From contig NZ_CP034726.1 of NCBI RefSeq assembly GCF_004359375.1, forward strand, positions 62,001-126,000: DNA of 64,000 nt, in the 5' to 3' direction. Source of the DNA: Acetilactobacillus jinshanensis. GTDB lineage: Bacteria; Bacillota; Bacilli; Lactobacillales; Lactobacillaceae. The translations under genes were made by a program, and so were the position numbers. Below, in pieces: positions 62,479 through 64,000 of this stretch; positions within the stretch are counted from its first letter, which is position 1, and every line of letters begins with the position of its first letter. The notes below the pieces were generated by a model. It was given only the letters and a program-made list of their open reading frames with translations, ran no database searches and had not been told where the DNA came from.

Positions 62479-62609
62479 AGAATCGCCTTTTCTTATGAAA
62501 CAAAATTTAGTTTTTTATTCAACATCTATGGAACTATTGTATCATATTATGAAATGTTCTAGTCTAAGCATTGATAAATAAAATTGAACACAAGTTAGGA
62601 GGCAAAGCG

Positions 62610-64000
62610 ATGAAAAAGTTATTTGGTCGATTCGGTCGCTCGATTCATCGCCACGCTAAGGTATGGATCACGGCCATCGTCCTGATCACCATTTTTCTGA
62701 CCTTTGGTTTACCCAAGATTCAGATGAAAATGGGTAACGATGTCTTCGTTAGTCCAGGCCGAGCAATTTATCAGAATTCTCAGACCTACCAGAAACATTT
62801 TGGTGGTGATTCACTTTACGTTCTCTTAAACGGGCCACGTAAAAACATTTTGAACCACAAGACGATGCAGGATATCGCTCGTTTTAGTCATAAGGCTAAT
62901 CATGTTAAAAACATTAAGAACACGACTAGCGTCGTTAATTTAGTCAACAGTGAACTAAAGAATAAACAGTCTTCCCAGGCTAACATGAGTAACGTTAACC
63001 GGGCTAAGTTAAAGAAGGATCTTTTGAGTTCGATGTCGAAAGCTCAAAAGGCCAAACTAGCTAAACAAGCTCAGGCTTCTTTAACATCTGCTCAAAAGGC
63101 TCAAGTTCAGCAGTATACTTTGACTATCTTGACACCGGCTCAAAAGCAGAAGATGCAAGCTTTGCAGCAAGCTGCGATGGCTCAAGCCATGCAGAAGACC
63201 GGTGGCAATCAGCAGATGGCTCAAATGGCTGTTGCTTCAGCAAGCCAGTCACCCGCTGGAAAACAAAAGCAACAGGCCATGGTGGCTAAGGCTTTGAACA
63301 GCGGTCAAAAGGCTAAGATCAAGGCTTACGCCATGACAATTTTGAACCCTGCTCAGCAAAAAGCTTTACAGGGTAGTGCTGCTAAGAGCATTCCAAAAGT
63401 TCAGAACATGTCAACGCCATTATTACGTGACATCTTCTTGGACAAGAACGGTAACATTCAAAAGCCGCTCAAGCTGTTATTCCCAAGAAACGGTCGCCAC
63501 GCTTTGATGGTTCTGAACACGTCCAGTAAGTCATCAGACATGAGCGTCGACGTTCAGTTATCCAACGACGTTAAGAACGCTATGAAGAAGACTCACTTTA
63601 ACTCCGGTGTTACCACTAAGTTAGCCGGTACTCCGCACATCTTAGGCCAGGTCAACGCTGAAGTTATTAAGAACATGGGCATTATGCTGATTTTCGCCGT
63701 CATTTTGATGGTCTTGATCCTAGCGCTAGTCTTCCCAGTTCGTCGTCGGATCTTACCGTTACTGTTCGTTCTAATTTGTCTAGATGATACATTTGGTATC
63801 ATGGGCTGGGTTGGCTTACCACTGACCTTAGCTACCATGGCAACCTTACCAATCATCATTGGTTTAGGTACCGACTTTGGAGTTCAATTCCTGAACCGTT
63901 ACGAAGAAGAATTTAAGAAGCGTCATGATTCAACTAAGTCAATTGAAGTATCGATTGAAAACATGGGTCCTGCCGTCGGAATTGCTTTGATCGTAATGAC
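62610..64000 (+). CDS. MMPL/RND family transporter (partial, runs off window)
   Basis: The ATG at 62610 has TAGGAGG at a good distance. At least 463 residues are in the window and no stop is reached. Residues 18-35 are the first membrane helix. Residues 36-345 are an outer domain that includes a long Gln/Ala/Lys-rich helical part (SSMSKAQKAKLAKQ, LTPAQKQKMQALQQ). From about 353 a group of helices begins, with LGQVNAEVIKNMG before them and IIIGLGTDFGVQFLNRYEEE, the MMPL family signature. The latter matches the sterol-sensing-like helices of RND/MMPL pumps. It is probably a drug or lipid exporter under the divergent TetR regulator. Confidence 0.9.
   Translation, partial: MKKLFGRFGRSIHRHAKVWITAIVLITIFLTFGLPKIQMKMGNDVFVSPGRAIYQNSQTYQKHFGGDSLYVLLNGPRKNILNHKTMQDIARFSHKANHVKNIKNTTSVVNLVNSELKNKQSSQANMSNVNRAKLKKDLLSSMSKAQKAKLAKQAQASLTSAQKAQVQQYTLTILTPAQKQKMQALQQAAMAQAMQKTGGNQQMAQMAVASASQSPAGKQKQQAMVAKALNSGQKAKIKAYAMTILNPAQQKALQGSAAKSIPKVQNMSTPLLRDIFLDKNGNIQKPLKLLFPRNGRHALMVLNTSSKSSDMSVDVQLSNDVKNAMKKTHFNSGVTTKLAGTPHILGQVNAEVIKNMGIMLIFAVILMVLILALVFPVRRRILPLLFVLICLDDTFGIMGWVGLPLTLATMATLPIIIGLGTDFGVQFLNRYEEEFKKRHDSTKSIEVSIENMGPAVGIALIVM

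Noticed and set aside
1-64000. tRNA, rRNA and prophage genes
   Set aside because: No T-arm/acceptor patterns, rRNA blocks or phage structural genes were found by eye; a tRNAscan or Infernal run would be the decisive test.

Overview
The window looks like a chromosomal segment of a low-to-moderate GC Gram-positive bacterium of the family Lactobacillaceae. The basis is the type II fatty acid operon, the MurT/GatD pair, secreted serine-rich proteins with a KxYKxGKxW-like signal, an FMN riboswitch before ribU, an OatA-type acetyltransferase and lactobacillus-like promoters and ribosome binding sites. The genus cannot be fixed from the sequence alone. No rRNA, tRNA or CRISPR array was seen.

Positions 1-9800 hold the end of a hemolysin III-like gene, a secreted propeller-like protein, glycerate kinase, a nitroreductase, the FMN riboswitch with ribU, a secreted lysine/alanine-repeat protein, a C39-like protein, a DUF3290-DUF421 fusion, an NlpC/P60 hydrolase and an amino acid permease. 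The permease sits behind an unusual leader: promoter, two tiny ORFs and an intrinsic terminator.

Positions 9800-17000 hold three tandem paralogues of a large GT-C/YfhO-like membrane protein, the middle one frameshifted, with a divergent secreted propeller-like protein between them. Positions 17000-36800 are the accessory part: two long serine-rich surface proteins (1096 and 1265 aa), an AT-rich island with a broken ImmA/IrrE-DUF4411 pair and orphan genes, a complete IS3-family element that landed inside a transcription terminator, several secreted basic proteins, a degenerate SGNH protein and small unknown genes.

Positions 36900-51000 return to envelope and housekeeping genes: an OatA-like acetyltransferase, an alkyltransferase-like protein without its cysteine, an EndA-like nuclease lipoprotein, a HesB-like protein, a lipid flippase, murT-gatD (GatD without its nucleophilic cysteine), a DUF2075 ATPase, phosphoglucomutase and formate-tetrahydrofolate ligase.

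Positions 51100-61900 are one long fatty acid operon: fabH-acpP-fabD-fabG-accB-(fabZ-like)-accC-accD-accA-fabI-PPTase-birA-fabZ-fabF. It supplies carrier protein, its phosphopantetheine, biotin attachment, malonyl-CoA and the whole elongation cycle. A TetR regulator and a divergent MMPL transporter, cut by the window end, follow. Two themes recur: many small, secreted, very basic proteins, and an unusual number of enzyme-family members that have lost catalytic residues (GatD, MGMT-like, FabZ-like, SGNH-like, C39-like, DUF4411).
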